From DASQHM01 sp035632095 (GTDB lineage: Bacteria > Pseudomonadota > Alphaproteobacteria > Ferrovibrionales > Ferrovibrionaceae): 24,036 nucleotides of DNA. A program made the position numbers and the translations under genes. The stretch is taken from the NCBI GenBank assembly GCA_035632095.1, contig DASQHM010000087.1, positions 1 to 24,036 on the forward strand. Direction: 5' to 3'. The notes below the pieces were generated by a model. That model did no database searches and was not told the origin of the DNA. It saw only the letters and a list, made by a program, of their open reading frames with translations. The number at the start of each line of letters is the position of its first letter. Position 1 is the first letter of the stretch. This document shows, piece after piece, positions 22,392-24,036 of the stretch.

Positions 22392-24036
22392 TCAGCGATC
22401 ACTCTCGATGACTTGACCCAGGCGCTCGACGCTCACGCCGCGGAGCGCCGCGGTTATGCCGCGATCCATCCGCCGCCCGGCAAAATCCTGCGTGGCTTTG
22501 TCCAGATCCTCGACCGCCTCGTTAATCGCGTCACGATCTTCACCTGCGATGGCGTGCTCGACTTGCGTCATAACCAGCTCGATCTCCGCCCGCTCGGCAG
22601 CCGACAGCAAGTCGCCATCGGCCCGCAGCGCCGCGTTCAGGGCCAGCAACACCCGCCGCGCCTCGACGCGCGCCTCGGTCAGCAGCCGCGTCTCCATGTC
22701 TTCGCGCCCATGTTCCAGACTTTCCCGCAGCATGCGCACCATTTCGTCTTCGGTCAGGCCATACGACGGCTTCACCTCGACCGCCTGGCGCACACCGGTG
22801 GTGCGCTCTTCGGCATCGACCATGAGAAGCCCGTCCGCATCCACCGCGAAAGTGACGCGGATGCGCGCGGCGCCCGCCGTCATGGGCGGAATCCCCGTGA
22901 GCTCGAACCGCGCCAAGCTGCGGTTCTGCGGCGCCATCTCGCGCTCGCCCTGCACCACGTGGATCAGCATGGCCGACTGGCCGTCCTGATAGGTGGTGAA
23001 TTCCTGCGCGCGGGCCGCCGGAATCGGCGTATTGCGCGGTATCACCTTTTCCACCAGCCCGCCCATGGTCTCGATGCCGAGCGACAGCGGCGTCACGTCG
23101 AGCAACAACGTGTCGGAACCAGCCGTCAAAGCCTCCGCCTGCAAGGCGGCGCCGAGCGCCACGACTTCATCCGGGTCGATGTCGGCCAGCGGCTGCTTGC
23201 CGAACACCTCGGCAACGCGCCGACGCACCAGGGGTATCCGTGTCGAGCCGCCGACCAGCACCACGCCCTTGATCTCGCCCGCCGCCATTCGCGCGTCGTC
23301 GAGCACGCCCCTGGCGGTGACGATGGTTCGATCGATCAAGGGCGCGATCAGCGCTTCGAGATGCGCGCGCGTCAATCGATAGCGGATCGTCCGGCCGCCG
23401 ACTTCGAATTCCCAGGCGCCGTCGTCGTGCGTGGAGAGCCACTCCTTGGCGTCGCGGGCCAAGGCTTGCGCCTGCTTCAGCGCCGCCATGCCGAGCCTGG
23501 CGCCGCGGGCCTCAGCCAATACGTCGCTCACGATGGCGTTGTCGAAATCGTCACCGCCGAGCTTGTGGTCGCCCCCGGTCGCCAAGACCTGAAACACGCC
23601 TTTTTCGAGTTTGAGTATGGAAACGTCGAACGTGCCGCCGCCGAGGTCATAGATCGCGTAGAGCCCCTCGGCGGCCTTGTCGAGACCATAGGCCAGAGCC
23701 GCCGCGGTCGGTTCGTTGACCAGACGGAGGACTTCGAGTCCGGCGAGCCGCGCCGCGTCTTTCGTCGCGGTCCGCGCCGCATCGTCGAAATAGGCCGGCA
23801 CGGTCACCACGGCGCGCGCAATTTCGCGGCCGAGCGCATGCTCCGCCCGGCTTTTCAGCGCCCGCAGAATATCGGCGGAGATTTCCACCGGCGTAAGCCT
23901 GCGTCCGGCCACGTCGATCTGCACCATGCGGCCCTCGGCGCTGGGCTCGATGCGGTAGGGCAATTCGCCGGCGACCGCCTCGGTCTTCACGATGTCGGCA
24001 TAATCGCGGCCCATGAGGCGCTTGACCGAACTGACG
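22392..24036 (-). CDS. hscA: Fe-S assembly chaperone HscA (Hsp70 family), N terminus outside window
   Basis: About 547 residues are visible; the gene runs off the right edge (SSVKRLMGRDYADI is the first readable sequence), so an estimated 70-90 N-terminal residues are missing. The ATPase domain shows VVTVPAYFDDAARTATKDAA, IYDLGGGTFDVSILKLE and GVVLVGGSTRIPLVRRRVAE, and the substrate-binding domain shows DVTPLSLGIETMGGLVEKVI and RNTPIPAARAQEFTTYQDGQ. The segment LTPVEISADILRALKSRAE and the neighbouring fdx and iscX genes favour HscA over DnaK. HscA, with HscB, drives transfer of clusters from IscU. It ends in TGA at 22392, just before fdx. Confidence 0.95.
   Translation of the reverse strand, partial: VSSVKRLMGRDYADIVKTEAVAGELPYRIEPSAEGRMVQIDVAGRRLTPVEISADILRALKSRAEHALGREIARAVVTVPAYFDDAARTATKDAARLAGLEVLRLVNEPTAAALAYGLDKAAEGLYAIYDLGGGTFDVSILKLEKGVFQVLATGGDHKLGGDDFDNAIVSDVLAEARGARLGMAALKQAQALARDAKEWLSTHDDGAWEFEVGGRTIRYRLTRAHLEALIAPLIDRTIVTARGVLDDARMAAGEIKGVVLVGGSTRIPLVRRRVAEVFGKQPLADIDPDEVVALGAALQAEALTAGSDTLLLDVTPLSLGIETMGGLVEKVIPRNTPIPAARAQEFTTYQDGQSAMLIHVVQGEREMAPQNRSLARFELTGIPPMTAGAARIRVTFAVDADGLLMVDAEERTTGVRQAVEVKPSYGLTEDEMVRMLRESLEHGREDMETRLLTEARVEARRVLLALNAALRADGDLLSAAERAEIELVMTQVEHAIAGEDRDAINEAVEDLDKATQDFAGRRMDRGITAALRGVSVERLGQVIESDR

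Noticed and set aside
1..24036. Mobile element, CRISPR array, defence system or tRNA/att site
   Set aside because: I found no transposase, integrase, regularly spaced repeats, tRNA-like fold or defence gene family on either strand.

Overview
The window is GC-rich, densely packed bacterial chromosomal DNA with no gene-free stretch above about 210 bases. The gene content points to an alphaproteobacterium: a large cyclase/TolB-N/TPR protein of a kind common in Rhizobiales, a FAD hydroxylase paired with DUF2783, and an ISC iron-sulfur cluster with a mitochondrial-type ferredoxin. This lineage call is inference from gene content. I see no insertion sequence, tRNA, rRNA, CRISPR array, phage gene or recognisable DNA-binding transcription factor.

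Layout. (1) 1-4068, plus strand: a HAAT-type (branched-chain amino acid family) ABC importer, made of the C-terminal part of a binding protein, two permeases and two ATPases, with livH to livF overlapping in coding sequence. (2) 4134-5198, plus: a GGDEF diguanylate cyclase. (3) 5349-10978, plus: a tight operon of phenylacetate-degradation genes, paaG-paaI-paaJ-paaK, then a FAD aromatic hydroxylase-like gene and a 67-residue DUF2783 gene. (4) 14971 down to 10980, minus: five packed genes, serine hydrolase, degenerate metallo-beta-lactamase-fold protein, nitrilase-family amidase, TfoX-N protein and GNAT acetyltransferase. (5) 15170-16630, plus: a class III cyclase with DUF5939 and a double CPMCxC motif. 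(6) 17253 down to 16627, minus: a GST. (7) 19150 down to 17384, minus: a second class III cyclase fused to TolB-N and TPR regions. (8) 19359-20648, plus: an adrenodoxin-reductase/FprA-type ferredoxin reductase. (9) 24036 down to 20649, minus: hscA (N terminus outside the window), fdx, iscX and a lactate dehydrogenase-like FMN enzyme.

How the genes may work together. The importer may bring in an aromatic acid; PaaK would make the CoA thioester, PaaG isomerises the epoxide, PaaJ makes the final thiolytic cut and PaaI rescues CoA from dead-end thioesters. The epoxidase (paaABCDE) and ring-cleavage (paaZ) genes are not here, so the pathway must be split. The hydroxylase plus DUF2783 tail and the facing hydrolase operon look like an uncharacterised accessory catabolic module. 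At the right end, HscA, Fdx and IscX serve iron-sulfur assembly, and the adjacent ferredoxin reductase is a plausible electron source for Fdx.

The most unusual items are the metallo-beta-lactamase-fold protein that has lost about half its metal ligands, the hydroxylase-DUF2783 pair inside a paa operon, the double CPMCxC cyclase, the Tyr-to-Phe lactate dehydrogenase-like enzyme behind isc genes, and three convergent gene pairs that meet with essentially no spacer.
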